Assembly (NCBI GenBank): GCA_044222005.1
Contig: JBGANY010000005.1
Coordinates: 54,168 to 118,167 of the forward strand
Length of the DNA stretch: 64,000 bases
Source of the DNA: Methylotenera_A sp044222005
GTDB lineage: Bacteria; Pseudomonadota; Gammaproteobacteria; Burkholderiales; Methylophilaceae
Reading direction: 5' to 3'
In this document: in pieces, positions 36,851-45,669 of the stretch
How positions within the stretch are numbered: position 1 is the stretch's first letter
Layout of the letters: each line of letters begins with the position of its first letter
Program-made: the position numbers and the translations under genes
Notes under the pieces: generated by a model
The model's database searches: none
Told to the model about the DNA's origin: nothing
What the model saw: the letters and a program-made list of their open reading frames with translations, nothing else

Positions 36851-38173
36851 TTGAAGCTAAATTCAATTTTAGTTTTTTTGCTTTTGCTGCTAGTGGGTAG
36901 CAATGTGGTTGCCGCGGTGAATGATGCGGTTGTTGTGAATAATCAATCGCAAGGCAATGGCGCAAACAGCATGACCTGGCCGCTGTTGCCGGGTGAAAGT
37001 CTGAATGACGTCGCGCGTTTGTTTTACCCTAAAAACAAGGCGATGCAGCAAAGGTTTGTGCATAAAACCTTGCGTTTAAGTGCTGATATTCGACCCAATC
37101 TCGACCCTTCTGAGCGTTTTGAAACGCCGGTGTCGCTGATTATTCCCACCTTAAAATCACTTTCTGTCAGAACGCATCTTATTAAATCCGAGCGAAAAAA
37201 ATCAGATAACCAAAAACTGAAAATGAGTTATGGCATCGAGCAAATACCAGCAAAGTTAATGCAGGATTATGAAATTTTGCTCAGCAAAAATGCATTTTTG
37301 AAAGAAGAGCTGGCCAGATTGAATGAAAAACTCATTTTTTTGCAAACCAAGTTAAACGAACTAAAACTGGCGCTGGACAAAACGCTAAGCCAGCCAGCCC
37401 AAAAAGTATTTAAGAATTTAGATCATCCTGCAATTGACAAGCAGCAAGCGGCGGCAACAGAAAAGCCAGCCACAAATCCACTATTTGACAGTTTAAGCGG
37501 TGACTTGATAAAAATGCTGCTGGCCTTGGTCTTGCTGGCGGGCTTAAGCGCATATTTGTTAAAAAAATACCGGCAGTATATGGCTGCAAAAATGAGCCTT
37601 GCGGCTACCAGAATGCAGACGACCGTAGCCGATATGGGCGGGCATTGGCAGAACACGCGGGTAAAGGCCGGGTATCAAACTATTACACAAGCCGCCCCAT
37701 TGGCGAAGGCGGCCAAGGAGGCAGAATCCAGGCTGGCAGCTACGCTAGAGGAAGCCAGACTGCTGATGGGCATCAATCGCACCAGCGATGCGATCGCACA
37801 CCTTAAATTGACGATTGAATCACAGCCGAAAGCCTCGATTCATCACTGGCTGTATTTATTGGAAATTTTTAGAAAACTTAATCTGCAGCAGGATTTTGAA
37901 CATTACGCCATTGGTCTGCATGAGACTTTTAACGTCATCGCGCCCGCTTGGCAGGATACAGAAATCGCCATGGTGGTGGCACAAAGTCTGGAAGAGTTTC
38001 CGCATATCATGGAAAAGCTATACAGTACATGGCCTGATGATGCAGCGGCAGTGTATTTACGCAGCCTGGTGACCGATAACCGCGGCGGCGAACGCACGGG
38101 TTTCGGCAAAGCGGTATTAAGCGAAATCTTATTGCTGATTGCGCTGCTGGATACACGTAAAGAAATAAGTTAA
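36851..38173 (+). CDS. FimV-like membrane protein (first of two)
   Basis: 440 residues from a TTG start. Signal peptide (to about residue 22); LysM-like start of the periplasmic region (WPLLPGESLNDVARLFYP, 43-60); coiled coil (about 141-178); one transmembrane helix (219-237, LIKMLLALVLLAGLSAYLL); a cytoplasmic helical C-terminus with TPR-like repeats (EARLLMGINRTSDAIAHLK, HWLYLLEIFRKLNLQQDFEHY). The layout resembles FimV/TspA proteins that organise type IV pili and cell poles. Its C-terminal region is clearly related to the gene at 56208. It overlaps hemW tail-to-tail by 4 nt. Confidence 0.7.
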   Translation: MKLNSILVFLLLLLVGSNVVAAVNDAVVVNNQSQGNGANSMTWPLLPGESLNDVARLFYPKNKAMQQRFVHKTLRLSADIRPNLDPSERFETPVSLIIPTLKSLSVRTHLIKSERKKSDNQKLKMSYGIEQIPAKLMQDYEILLSKNAFLKEELARLNEKLIFLQTKLNELKLALDKTLSQPAQKVFKNLDHPAIDKQQAAATEKPATNPLFDSLSGDLIKMLLALVLLAGLSAYLLKKYRQYMAAKMSLAATRMQTTVADMGGHWQNTRVKAGYQTITQAAPLAKAAKEAESRLAATLEEARLLMGINRTSDAIAHLKLTIESQPKASIHHWLYLLEIFRKLNLQQDFEHYAIGLHETFNVIAPAWQDTEIAMVVAQSLEEFPHIMEKLYSTWPDDAAAVYLRSLVTDNRGGERTGFGKAVLSEILLLIALLDTRKEIS

Positions 38174-39411
38174 TCCAAGAAGATCTGCAGCAGCTCGTTT
38201 AGGTAACGCCGGCCGAGCAGGGTCGGTTGAATGAATTGATGTTGCTGTGTAATAAAACCTTTATTTGATGCCTCTGCAAGGCTCATGGATATTGCATCCC
38301 AGGGCATGCCAGTACGTTCTGTAAACAGCCTTGCTTCAAAACCGTTGTTCAATCGCAGCGCGTTCATCATAAATTCAAAGCCCAGATCGGCTTTTTCAAC
38401 CGCCCAAACGTTATCTACGGCATTGCCGCTTTCGGCGTTTTCCATAAAGCTTTTGGGATGTTTGTGGCGTGTTTCGCGGGTGATTTTATCGTGAAAACTT
38501 AATTTGGAATGTGCACCCGCACCGATGCCTAAATAATCGCCGAATTGCCAGTAATTGACGTTATGCCGCGCCAGGCTTTTTGGTTTGCAGAAAGCCGAAG
38601 TTTCGTAATGTTCATAACCTTTTTCAGCCAGCAAAGCTTCTATTTTTTCCTGCATTTCCGCACTAATGTCATCATCAGGCAAACTCGGCGGCGTGCGATA
38701 GAACGGCGTATTTGGCTCTAAAGTTAAGTGGTAAAAAGACAAATGATCCGCCTGAAGCGCGACCGCCTGCTGCGCGTCCTGCAAAGCATGTGTAAGCGTT
38801 TGTTTAGGCAGCCCATACATCACATCCAGATTGACCCGCTCAAAGGTATCAAGCGCCAATTCAGCCGCTTGTATGGCCTGCCTGTCACCATGAATGCGCC
38901 CCAGCGCTTTGAGATGATCTGCATTGAAACTTTGTATGCCGAGGGATGCGCGGTTTACCCCCGCCTGCTTGTAGCCCGCAAAATGCGCCGTATCCACTGT
39001 GCCCGGGTTAGCTTCCAGCGTAATTTCTGCGCCATATTCCAGCGGCGTAAGCATGCGTATCGCGCTTAGGATTTCATCAATAGAGTCCGCCGAAAACAAG
39101 CTTGGTGTACCTCCGCCAAAGAACACGCTTTTGATTTTGCGCCCGTAAACACGCGGCACGGATTGCTCTAAATCCTTAATGAGCGCCTGTACATAACGTT
39201 TTTCAGGGATCTCACTGCGTGACTCGTGCGAATTAAAATCGCAATACGGACATTTTTTTACGCACCATGGAATGTGGATATAAAGCGACAGTGGCGGCGG
39301 AGTGGTGAGGCCGGATAGCGTTGCTTCGCCTAAAATGGGTGAGCGCGTGTTGATAGGCTTTGCAGGCAGGTTAAAGCTTGCTTCCGGATTAATTGGTATA
39401 ACTTTTTTCAA
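38170..39411 (-). CDS. hemW: Radical-SAM haem chaperone HemW
   Basis: 413 residues. The radical-SAM site CVKKCPYC is unusually far in (about residue 54) because of an N-terminal extension of about 35 residues; FFGGGTPSLF and EANPGTVD follow. HemW was once called oxygen-independent coproporphyrinogen oxidase but acts as a haem-insertion chaperone. An internal start nearer the SAM motif cannot be excluded. Overlaps the small gene upstream by 23 nt. Confidence 0.93.
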   Translation of the reverse strand: MKKVIPINPEASFNLPAKPINTRSPILGEATLSGLTTPPPLSLYIHIPWCVKKCPYCDFNSHESRSEIPEKRYVQALIKDLEQSVPRVYGRKIKSVFFGGGTPSLFSADSIDEILSAIRMLTPLEYGAEITLEANPGTVDTAHFAGYKQAGVNRASLGIQSFNADHLKALGRIHGDRQAIQAAELALDTFERVNLDVMYGLPKQTLTHALQDAQQAVALQADHLSFYHLTLEPNTPFYRTPPSLPDDDISAEMQEKIEALLAEKGYEHYETSAFCKPKSLARHNVNYWQFGDYLGIGAGAHSKLSFHDKITRETRHKHPKSFMENAESGNAVDNVWAVEKADLGFEFMMNALRLNNGFEARLFTERTGMPWDAISMSLAEASNKGFITQQHQFIQPTLLGRRYLNELLQIFLD

Positions 39412-39643
39412 TCGCTGCTTTTTGTTTTAGATAAGGATTCACAAGCTGATCGACCAGATGGTGCAAGGCCTCGCGCATTTGTGTTTCAGATACTTCCATC
39501 AGCAAGCCATCTTCCAGCGCGTCCTGGGCGATTTGTTTGATTTCTTCAAAATTTTCGCGCATGACTTTGATTTTTTCGGTGCAGGAAACGATACTACCGT
39601 TGTCGCGCACCCATATCGGCAGAGATGTCAGGGGTGATTTCAT
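39389..39643 (-). CDS. Small conserved-looking protein of unknown function
   Basis: 84 residues between rdgB (4-nt overlap) and hemW (23-nt overlap). The tight overlaps support it as a real gene. Predicted mostly helical and acidic in the middle (QIAQDALEDGLLMEVSETQ), no signal peptide or membrane helix. I do not recognise the family. Confidence 0.6.
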   Translation of the reverse strand: MKSPLTSLPIWVRDNGSIVSCTEKIKVMRENFEEIKQIAQDALEDGLLMEVSETQMREALHHLVDQLVNPYLKQKAAIEKSYTN

Positions 39644-40248
39644 GATGATAAATCCTGTAATTTCTTGATCAATTGCTGCAATGCCTGGCCGCGATGGCTG
39701 ATTTTGTTTTTTGCTTCGGGCGTTAATTCGGCACCTGTTTTACCTGAAGCAACATCCAGAAATAATGGATCATAGCCAAAGCCACCTGTGCCACGTGTTA
39801 CGGTTAATATTTCGCCACGCCAGATGCCTTCTGCAATCAAAGGCTGTGGGTCATCATGGTGGTGAACCAGCACAATCGCACAATAATAATAGGCCGAGCG
39901 GCTGGTTTCGTTTGCCAGCGCGTTCAACAGTGCCTGATTGTTTTTTTCATCGTTTTTGGGTTCGCTATTATTAATATTTGCGAAACGCGCAGAGTGCACG
40001 CCAGGCTTGCCTTGCAGGGCAGCGACGCAAATGCCGGAATCATCGGCAAGCGCAGGCAAACCGGAATGCAGGCTGGCATGCCGCGCTTTGGCGAGTGCGT
40101 TCTCGATAAAAGTGCAATACGGTTCTTCCGCCTCGGCAATATTAAACGCCGATTGCGGCACAGCTTCTATACCAAGTGGTGATAACAGCTGTTGAATCTC
40201 GCGCAGTTTGCCTGCATTGCCGCTGGCGATGACGATTTTTTTTAACAC
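39640..40248 (-). CDS. rdgB: Non-canonical purine NTP pyrophosphatase (RdgB/HAM1)
   Basis: 202 residues; hydrolyses dITP/XTP to keep deaminated purines out of DNA. Motifs IASGNAGKLREIQQ at the N-terminus, PALADDSGICVAAL, and TGGFGYDPLFL. It starts 1 nt after the rph stop. Confidence 0.96.
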   Translation of the reverse strand: MLKKIVIASGNAGKLREIQQLLSPLGIEAVPQSAFNIAEAEEPYCTFIENALAKARHASLHSGLPALADDSGICVAALQGKPGVHSARFANINNSEPKNDEKNNQALLNALANETSRSAYYYCAIVLVHHHDDPQPLIAEGIWRGEILTVTRGTGGFGYDPLFLDVASGKTGAELTPEAKNKISHRGQALQQLIKKLQDLSS

Positions 40249-40977
40249 TTACAAACCTAATGCAACTTTTTGTTTATTCAGCAGTTCGGCAATGCCGGCC
40301 TGCGCCAGATCCAGCATGGCATTCATCGCAGTTTTATCAAACGGTTCGCCTTCTGCTGTGCCTTGAATTTCCACAAAGCCGCCGCCTGAAGTCATGACGA
40401 CATTCATGTCGGTGTCGCAGTCGGAGTCTTCGATATAGTCTAAATCCAGCACCGGCACGCCTTTGTATACGCCCACCGAAATCGCCGCCACGGCCTGTTT
40501 GAGCGGGTTCTCGGTAATTTTTTCAGTTTTTAACAGCGTAGAAACAGCATCATGCAATGCCACATACGCGCCGGTAATGCTGGCGGTACGTGTGCCGCCA
40601 TCGGCCTGAATCACGTCGCAATCCAGGTGGATACTGCGCTCGCCGAGTTTTTCCAGATCAATGATGGCGCGCAAGCTGCGGCCAATCAGGCGCTGGATTT
40701 CCTGTGTGCGGCCAGATTGTTTGCCTTTGGCGGCTTCCCTGTCCATGCGACTGCCCGTGGAGCGCGGCAGCATGCCATATTCAGCCGTCACCCAGCCCTG
40801 GTTTTTGCCTTTGAGAAATCCGGGCACTTTTTCTTCTACACTGGCTGTGCACAGTACATGCGTATCACCAAACTTGATCAATACCGAGCCTTCGGCATGC
40901 TTGGTGTAATGGCGGATGATTTCAATGTTGCGCATCTGATGACTGGCGCGCTGGCTGGGACGATGATGAGCTTGCAT
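40249..40977 (-). CDS. rph: Ribonuclease PH
   Basis: 242 residues; phosphorolytic 3'-5' exoribonuclease for tRNA and rRNA trimming. Motifs VLIKFGDTHVLCTASVEEKVP, GWVTAEYGMLPRSTGSR, and LDLDYIEDSDCDTDMN. Linked to rdgB. The 129-nt gap to the PP2C gene shows nothing specific. Confidence 0.96.
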   Translation of the reverse strand: MQAHHRPSQRASHQMRNIEIIRHYTKHAEGSVLIKFGDTHVLCTASVEEKVPGFLKGKNQGWVTAEYGMLPRSTGSRMDREAAKGKQSGRTQEIQRLIGRSLRAIIDLEKLGERSIHLDCDVIQADGGTRTASITGAYVALHDAVSTLLKTEKITENPLKQAVAAISVGVYKGVPVLDLDYIEDSDCDTDMNVVMTSGGGFVEIQGTAEGEPFDKTAMNAMLDLAQAGIAELLNKQKVALGL

Positions 40978-41106
40978 GATGTTGATTTGCTTAATAATTG
41001 TTTCATGGAAAAAGGCAATTATAAGCGATGCGCCATGCGATTGGTTTTATAACATGGATTTTTTTAAGATTCTGGTTTCGAAAGCTTAAGACTTAAATTT
41101 TAGGTA

Positions 41107-42036
41107 TTAAATCTTAGGCTTCTGCTGCGTTTTGTTCAAAGCGTTCTGGATAGCGGCGATGGTTTTTTCAATATCGTCATCAGACAGTTCAAGCGGGTCG
41201 GTGTCTTCAAGATTCTGGTGCGTGACCGGATTAATGATGGTGGTCGTTTCGCCCAGCGGCATCAGCTGTGTAGAAACCGCAGACTGGCTCATTAACCGAT
41301 CGCCCCATTGCAAACCGATGGCGCTCATGTTGTCGCCTTTTTCATCGCTGGCAAACTCGGCGCTGTCCATTAATTCGGTGGTGACATCAATAATCGTCTT
41401 GTTTTGCTGCAAGATTTCCTTGATCTGCTGGTCATCAAGCACGCCCCATACGCCATCCGTGCACAGCAATACGGTATCGCCTTCAAGCAGTTCGTGCCTG
41501 TCGGACAAATCAATCTGCGGCGGGCTTTCGCCGCCGACGCAATTATAGATTTTGTTTTTGTAAGGATGCGTCGCCATTTCCTCTTTGCTGATCATGCCCT
41601 TTTTATAGAGCGATTGCACCACGGAATGGTCTTCGGTGCGAAACAGCAGATGCCCATTACGAAAATGATACAGGCGCGAATCACCCACATGCGCACAGTA
41701 CAAATAACCGCGCTGGATAATGGCGGCCACGATGGTGGTGCGCGGTGATTCGATGAGCTCTTCGGACTGCGTAACGTTCTCGATCATGTCGTGTACTTGC
41801 TGAATATGATCGATTAAAAATTTGGCAGGGCTGCTAAGCGTCGGTACGGCCAGTCGCTCGAATGCCTCGGTAAGCGTTTTAACCGCCAGATGTGCGGCAA
41901 TTTCGCCATTACGGTGGCCGCCCATGCCATCGGCCAGCACCAGCAGCAGGGCGTCCTTGCTGTAAGAATAGGCCAGCCTGTCCTGGTTATACTGTCTAGG
42001 TCCCTGGCGGCTATTTTGATAAATAGTGAATTTCAT
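41107..42036 (-). CDS. PP2C-family protein serine/threonine phosphatase
   Basis: 309 residues. Metal-binding motifs LVLADGMGGHRNGE (about residues 33-46), HVGDSRLYHF and LLCTDGVWGVL are complete, so probably active; about 60 C-terminal residues form an acidic tail. Pairs with the adjacent kinase gene, 15 nt upstream. No membrane segment. Confidence 0.93.
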   Translation of the reverse strand: MKFTIYQNSRQGPRQYNQDRLAYSYSKDALLLVLADGMGGHRNGEIAAHLAVKTLTEAFERLAVPTLSSPAKFLIDHIQQVHDMIENVTQSEELIESPRTTIVAAIIQRGYLYCAHVGDSRLYHFRNGHLLFRTEDHSVVQSLYKKGMISKEEMATHPYKNKIYNCVGGESPPQIDLSDRHELLEGDTVLLCTDGVWGVLDDQQIKEILQQNKTIIDVTTELMDSAEFASDEKGDNMSAIGLQWGDRLMSQSAVSTQLMPLGETTTIINPVTHQNLEDTDPLELSDDDIEKTIAAIQNALNKTQQKPKI

Positions 42037-42051
42037 TTGGTAAATCTATGC

Positions 42052-42993
42052 TTACAGCGGTTTATTCAGTACGTGCTTGATTTTGTGTACCAGGCTTGGT
42101 TTTTTGATTACTAGCGGAGGCACGTTTTCAAGCAAGGTTTTCTGCAAGGAAAACACGCTCTGCGGCCGCTCCAAATAATCGAGTTTCAAGCAATTATCAA
42201 TGATCTGCAGCAACTCTTCTGTATAAAGCCCCTTGCCCATTTTGACTGCAGGTATCAACGAATCTTCTTTTACACGCAGATTCGCGGCCATAGGGGCGGA
42301 CCTCGCCAGGCAGGAATACATGCTTGCACCCACGCTGTAAATGTCGCTCCAGGGCCCCAGCTGCTTACGTTCAAAATATTGCTCGGGTGGAGCAAAACCG
42401 GGCGTGTAGCTGGGTGAAAGTTTGGATTGCACCTGGGTTAGTGTTTGCCTGGCAGAACCAAAATCCAGTAATACTGGTGAGCCATCCAGGCGAATATAGA
42501 TATTGGCCGGTTTGATATCCAGATGCAGTAGTTTTTGCGTGTGTACTTCGCGCAGGCCGTTGAGCAGCTCACCAAATACGCGCCGAACAAATTTTTCGTT
42601 GACGGGCTCTGGTTGCGAGAGGATGTAGTCCTGTAGCGATTTGCCGCGCTCGTACTGCATTACCATGTAAACGGTATTGTTTTCTCTAAAGAAATTAATC
42701 ACGCGCACGATGTTCTTGTGATCAATTTTGGCGAGCGCCAGGCCTTCCTCAAAAAAGCATTTGAGGCCATGCTTGAAGGTAGCCGCATCATCCTCTGTGC
42801 CCAACAGTACTGTGGCACCTTCTTCGCGCAAGGCCAGGCCAGTGGGCATGTATTCCTTGATGGCGACAACATTCTTGTTCAAGTCCTGGGCAAGATACAC
42901 AAAGCTAAAACCGCCAGTACTCAAGACTTTGGTGATGATGTAGTCTTGCAGAATATAGCCGATAGGCAAAGGTTGATTTTTACTGGTAGCCAT
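42052..42993 (-). CDS. Hanks-type serine/threonine protein kinase
   Basis: 313 residues, one kinase domain: VLSTGGFSFVYLAQD (Gly loop), VVAIKEYMP (catalytic Lys), LLHLDIKPANIYI (HxD), LLDFGSARQ (DFG), GFAPPEQY (APE-like). No transmembrane or extracellular domain, so cytosolic. With the PP2C phosphatase it forms a reversible phosphorylation pair that is conserved beside yicC/rph in betaproteobacteria; its substrate is unknown. Confidence 0.93.
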   Translation of the reverse strand: MATSKNQPLPIGYILQDYIITKVLSTGGFSFVYLAQDLNKNVVAIKEYMPTGLALREEGATVLLGTEDDAATFKHGLKCFFEEGLALAKIDHKNIVRVINFFRENNTVYMVMQYERGKSLQDYILSQPEPVNEKFVRRVFGELLNGLREVHTQKLLHLDIKPANIYIRLDGSPVLLDFGSARQTLTQVQSKLSPSYTPGFAPPEQYFERKQLGPWSDIYSVGASMYSCLARSAPMAANLRVKEDSLIPAVKMGKGLYTEELLQIIDNCLKLDYLERPQSVFSLQKTLLENVPPLVIKKPSLVHKIKHVLNKPL

Positions 42994-43099
42994 CTATTGG
43001 TTCAAATAATAATCGTTAAGGTAACTAATTGGGAATATTCTCTCATAAAATCATGGGTATTTGATACAATTATCATCAATTACTTTAAGAAAGCAGGCT

Positions 43100-43966
43100 A
43101 TGATATTAAGTATGACGGGCTTTGCGTCGCAAGAACGCAACACTTCGAACGGCATTTTGATGGTCGAACTGCGTTCGGTGAATCATCGCTATCTCGAACT
43201 GCAACTAAAACTCGATGACAATTTGCGTATGTTTGAGGCTAGCGTGCGCGAACTTATTCAGGCTAAACTGGGGCGAGGCAAGGTGGATTGCCGTATCAGT
43301 TTGGTACGCAATCTCGCCAACGGGAACCTGCCGCAGCTTAACCATGCCGTTTTGCAGCAAATAGCCGAAAGTGCAAAAACCGCTGCGCAATATTTTCCGC
43401 ATACACAGCCGGTTAATATGTTAGAGATATTGCAAATGCCGGGTGTAATGGTGGTGGGGGCATTAGATATGGAGGTGCTGGAAAACGATTTGAAAGCCGT
43501 CCTGAATACCGTGCTTCAGGATTTAATCGAAGCCAAAGCGCGCGAAGGCGCAAAACTTAAGGCTGTGATTTTGGATCGCTTGCAGCAGATAGAACAGCAT
43601 GTCGCAAAAGTGAAGCCGATGATGCCGGCGTTAATCAGGCAATATCAGGAAAAACTCACTGCCAAACTGAATGAAGCCACTAACAGCAACGATGACGAGC
43701 GTATTCGCCAGGAAATGGTGTTGTTTGCACAACGTATTGATGTGGATGAAGAGCTTTCGCGCCTGACTTCACACATCGAGGAAGTAAAGCGCATTCTGAA
43801 TGCTGCGGGCGCTGTAGGCAAGCGGCTGGATTTTTTAATGCAGGAAATGAACCGTGAGGCGAACACGCTGGGCTCAAAATCGGTGGCAATCGAAACCAGC
43901 CAGATTTCAATGGAACTCAAAGTGCTGATCGAGCAGATGCGTGAGCAGATTCAGAATATTGAATAG
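43100..43966 (+). CDS. yicC: YicC-family endoribonuclease-like protein
   Basis: 288 residues from ATG 43100, where the conserved MILSMTGFAS begins; an earlier in-frame start at 43061 adds 13 unconserved residues. Conserved VELRSVNHRYLEL, RGKVDCRISL, and the C-terminal GKRLDFLMQEMNREANTLGSK. YicC proteins are recently recognised ribonucleases. Divergent from the kinase gene. Confidence 0.93.
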   Translation: MILSMTGFASQERNTSNGILMVELRSVNHRYLELQLKLDDNLRMFEASVRELIQAKLGRGKVDCRISLVRNLANGNLPQLNHAVLQQIAESAKTAAQYFPHTQPVNMLEILQMPGVMVVGALDMEVLENDLKAVLNTVLQDLIEAKAREGAKLKAVILDRLQQIEQHVAKVKPMMPALIRQYQEKLTAKLNEATNSNDDERIRQEMVLFAQRIDVDEELSRLTSHIEEVKRILNAAGAVGKRLDFLMQEMNREANTLGSKSVAIETSQISMELKVLIEQMREQIQNIE

Positions 43967-43992
43967 TGACCACGTACGATCGCCATAATTTA

Positions 43993-44024
43993 GTGCATAA
44001 GTGCATAAGTGCATAAGTGCATAA
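43993..44024. repeat. Four perfect tandem copies of GTGCATAA
   Basis: An exact 8-bp unit repeated four times (32 bp), in the 215-nt gap between yicC and the ATP-grasp operon. The rest of the gap (43967-44181) is AT-rich and probably holds the operon promoter. The period is not helical (8 bp), so it may be a slippage-prone microsatellite-like tract rather than an operator array. Confidence 0.95.
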
Positions 44025-44181
44025 ATGTTGCATTTGCTAGATTACAAGGATCATTATCGCACCAAGTTTGTGCAAAAAAACAAAAAATCAAAATTTTATT
44101 TATTAACTATTTGATTTGTAATAGAAAATAAACTGGTATATACATTGCTTAAGTTTTATTAAACAAATAAAGACTTATGCC

Positions 44182-45669
44182 ATGCAAAAATCTGCTTCCC
44201 AGTTTTTCGATGAAATGCAGCTAAATACTGCCGATGTCCGCGAGATTTATTCTGCCTATAATAAATGGCTGCAAGATATACCGCACCAGCAGCTTGCAAC
44301 TAAGCGTGCCGAAGCGGAAGTATTGTTTCGTCGCGTTGGTATTACCTTTAACGTTTATGGTGAGGAGGATGGCGCAGAGCGCCTGATCCCGTTTGATGTA
44401 ATTCCCCGCTTGATATCCGCCAAAGAATGGGCGCATTTGTCAGCTGGTTCAATACAGCGCGTGCGTGCGCTTAATATGTTTTTGCATGATATTTATCACA
44501 AGCAGGAAATTATTCAGGCAGGCATCGTACCCGCCAGCATATTGGCTAATTCGCAATACAGACCGGAGATGTTCGGCGTTGATGTGCCGAATCAGATTTA
44601 TGCGCATATTGCCGGCATAGATCTTGTGCGCACCAGCGAATCGCAATTCTATGTATTAGAAGATAATCTGCGTACACCGTCCGGCGTTTCATACATGCTT
44701 GAAGACCGCAAAATGATGATGCGGCTATTTCCTGAGTTGTTTCGTCGTTATTCGGTTGCGCCGGTAGAGCATTATCCACAGGTGTTGCTGAATAACCTGC
44801 GCGCGGTGGCGCAGCCGGGGGTGCAAGATCCCTCAGTGGTGTTACTTTCTCCCGGCGCCTATAACAGCGCGTATTTTGAGCATGCCTTTATCGCGCAACA
44901 AATGGGCATCGAGCTGGTAGAAGGCCAGGATTTGTTTGTGCGCAATAACGCAGTTTATATGCGTACCACACAGGGGCCGCAACGCGTTGATGTGATCTAC
45001 AGACGCATTGATGATGATTACTTAGACCCGCTGGTATTCAGTGCAAATTCGATGCTGGGTGTACCTGGCTTGCTTTCGGTTTATAGAAACGGTGGCGTGA
45101 CTCTGGCAAACGCAGTAGGTACGGGCGTAGCGGACGATAAAGCGACCTATATACATGTGCCGGCCATGATTAAGTTTTATTTAGATGAAACGCCGATTTT
45201 AGAAAACGTACCCACTTATGAGCTCGGCAAAGAGGATGATTTACAGTACACGCTTGCGCATCTGGATGAATTGGTGGTGAAAGAGGTACAAGGTTCCGGC
45301 GGCTACGGCATGCTGGTAGGTCCTGCAGCCAGTAAAAAGGAGCTCGAAGAATTTCAGATGCGGATTTTATCCAGCCCTTCCAGTTATATCGCGCAACCTA
45401 CGCTGGCGTTATCCACATGTCCAACCCTGGTAGAAAAAGGCATCGCGCCACGACATGTCGATTTGCGGCCATTTGTGCTTTCAGGAAAAACCGTGACGCT
45501 TGTGCCGGGCGCACTTTGCCGGGTTGCATTAAAAGAAGGCTCGCTGGTGGTCAATTCATCGCAAGGCGGGGGCACCAAAGATACCTGGGTGCTGGAAGGA
45601 GAATTAGAGGATCTGCCGCAGCAGTCTACGAAAGTAAGAGATACTCCTGTGGAGGAGCCGGTATGCTGA
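44182..45669 (+). CDS. Circularly permuted ATP-grasp protein (type 2)
   Basis: 495 residues. Family landmarks: YNKWLQDIPHQQLATKRAEA near the N-terminus, RVRALNMFLHDIYHKQEII, FYVLEDNLRTPSGVSYMLEDR, VKEVQGSGGYGMLVGPAAS, and FVAL-equivalent RPFVLSGKTVTLVPGALCR. ATP-grasp enzymes activate a carboxylate with ATP and join it to an amine or thiol; this group is predicted to make a peptide or amide bond. It is first in a five-gene operon and overlaps the alpha-E gene by 7 nt. Confidence 0.93.
   Translation: MQKSASQFFDEMQLNTADVREIYSAYNKWLQDIPHQQLATKRAEAEVLFRRVGITFNVYGEEDGAERLIPFDVIPRLISAKEWAHLSAGSIQRVRALNMFLHDIYHKQEIIQAGIVPASILANSQYRPEMFGVDVPNQIYAHIAGIDLVRTSESQFYVLEDNLRTPSGVSYMLEDRKMMMRLFPELFRRYSVAPVEHYPQVLLNNLRAVAQPGVQDPSVVLLSPGAYNSAYFEHAFIAQQMGIELVEGQDLFVRNNAVYMRTTQGPQRVDVIYRRIDDDYLDPLVFSANSMLGVPGLLSVYRNGGVTLANAVGTGVADDKATYIHVPAMIKFYLDETPILENVPTYELGKEDDLQYTLAHLDELVVKEVQGSGGYGMLVGPAASKKELEEFQMRILSSPSSYIAQPTLALSTCPTLVEKGIAPRHVDLRPFVLSGKTVTLVPGALCRVALKEGSLVVNSSQGGGTKDTWVLEGELEDLPQQSTKVRDTPVEEPVC

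Noticed and set aside
43993..44024. Tandem GTGCATAA units as a CRISPR array
   Set aside because: The unit is only 8 bp with no spacers and no cas genes nearby.
45417..45662. Longer N-terminus for the alpha-E protein
   Set aside because: This segment lies inside the ATP-grasp coding sequence in another frame; the conserved alpha-E N-terminus begins exactly at ATG 45663.
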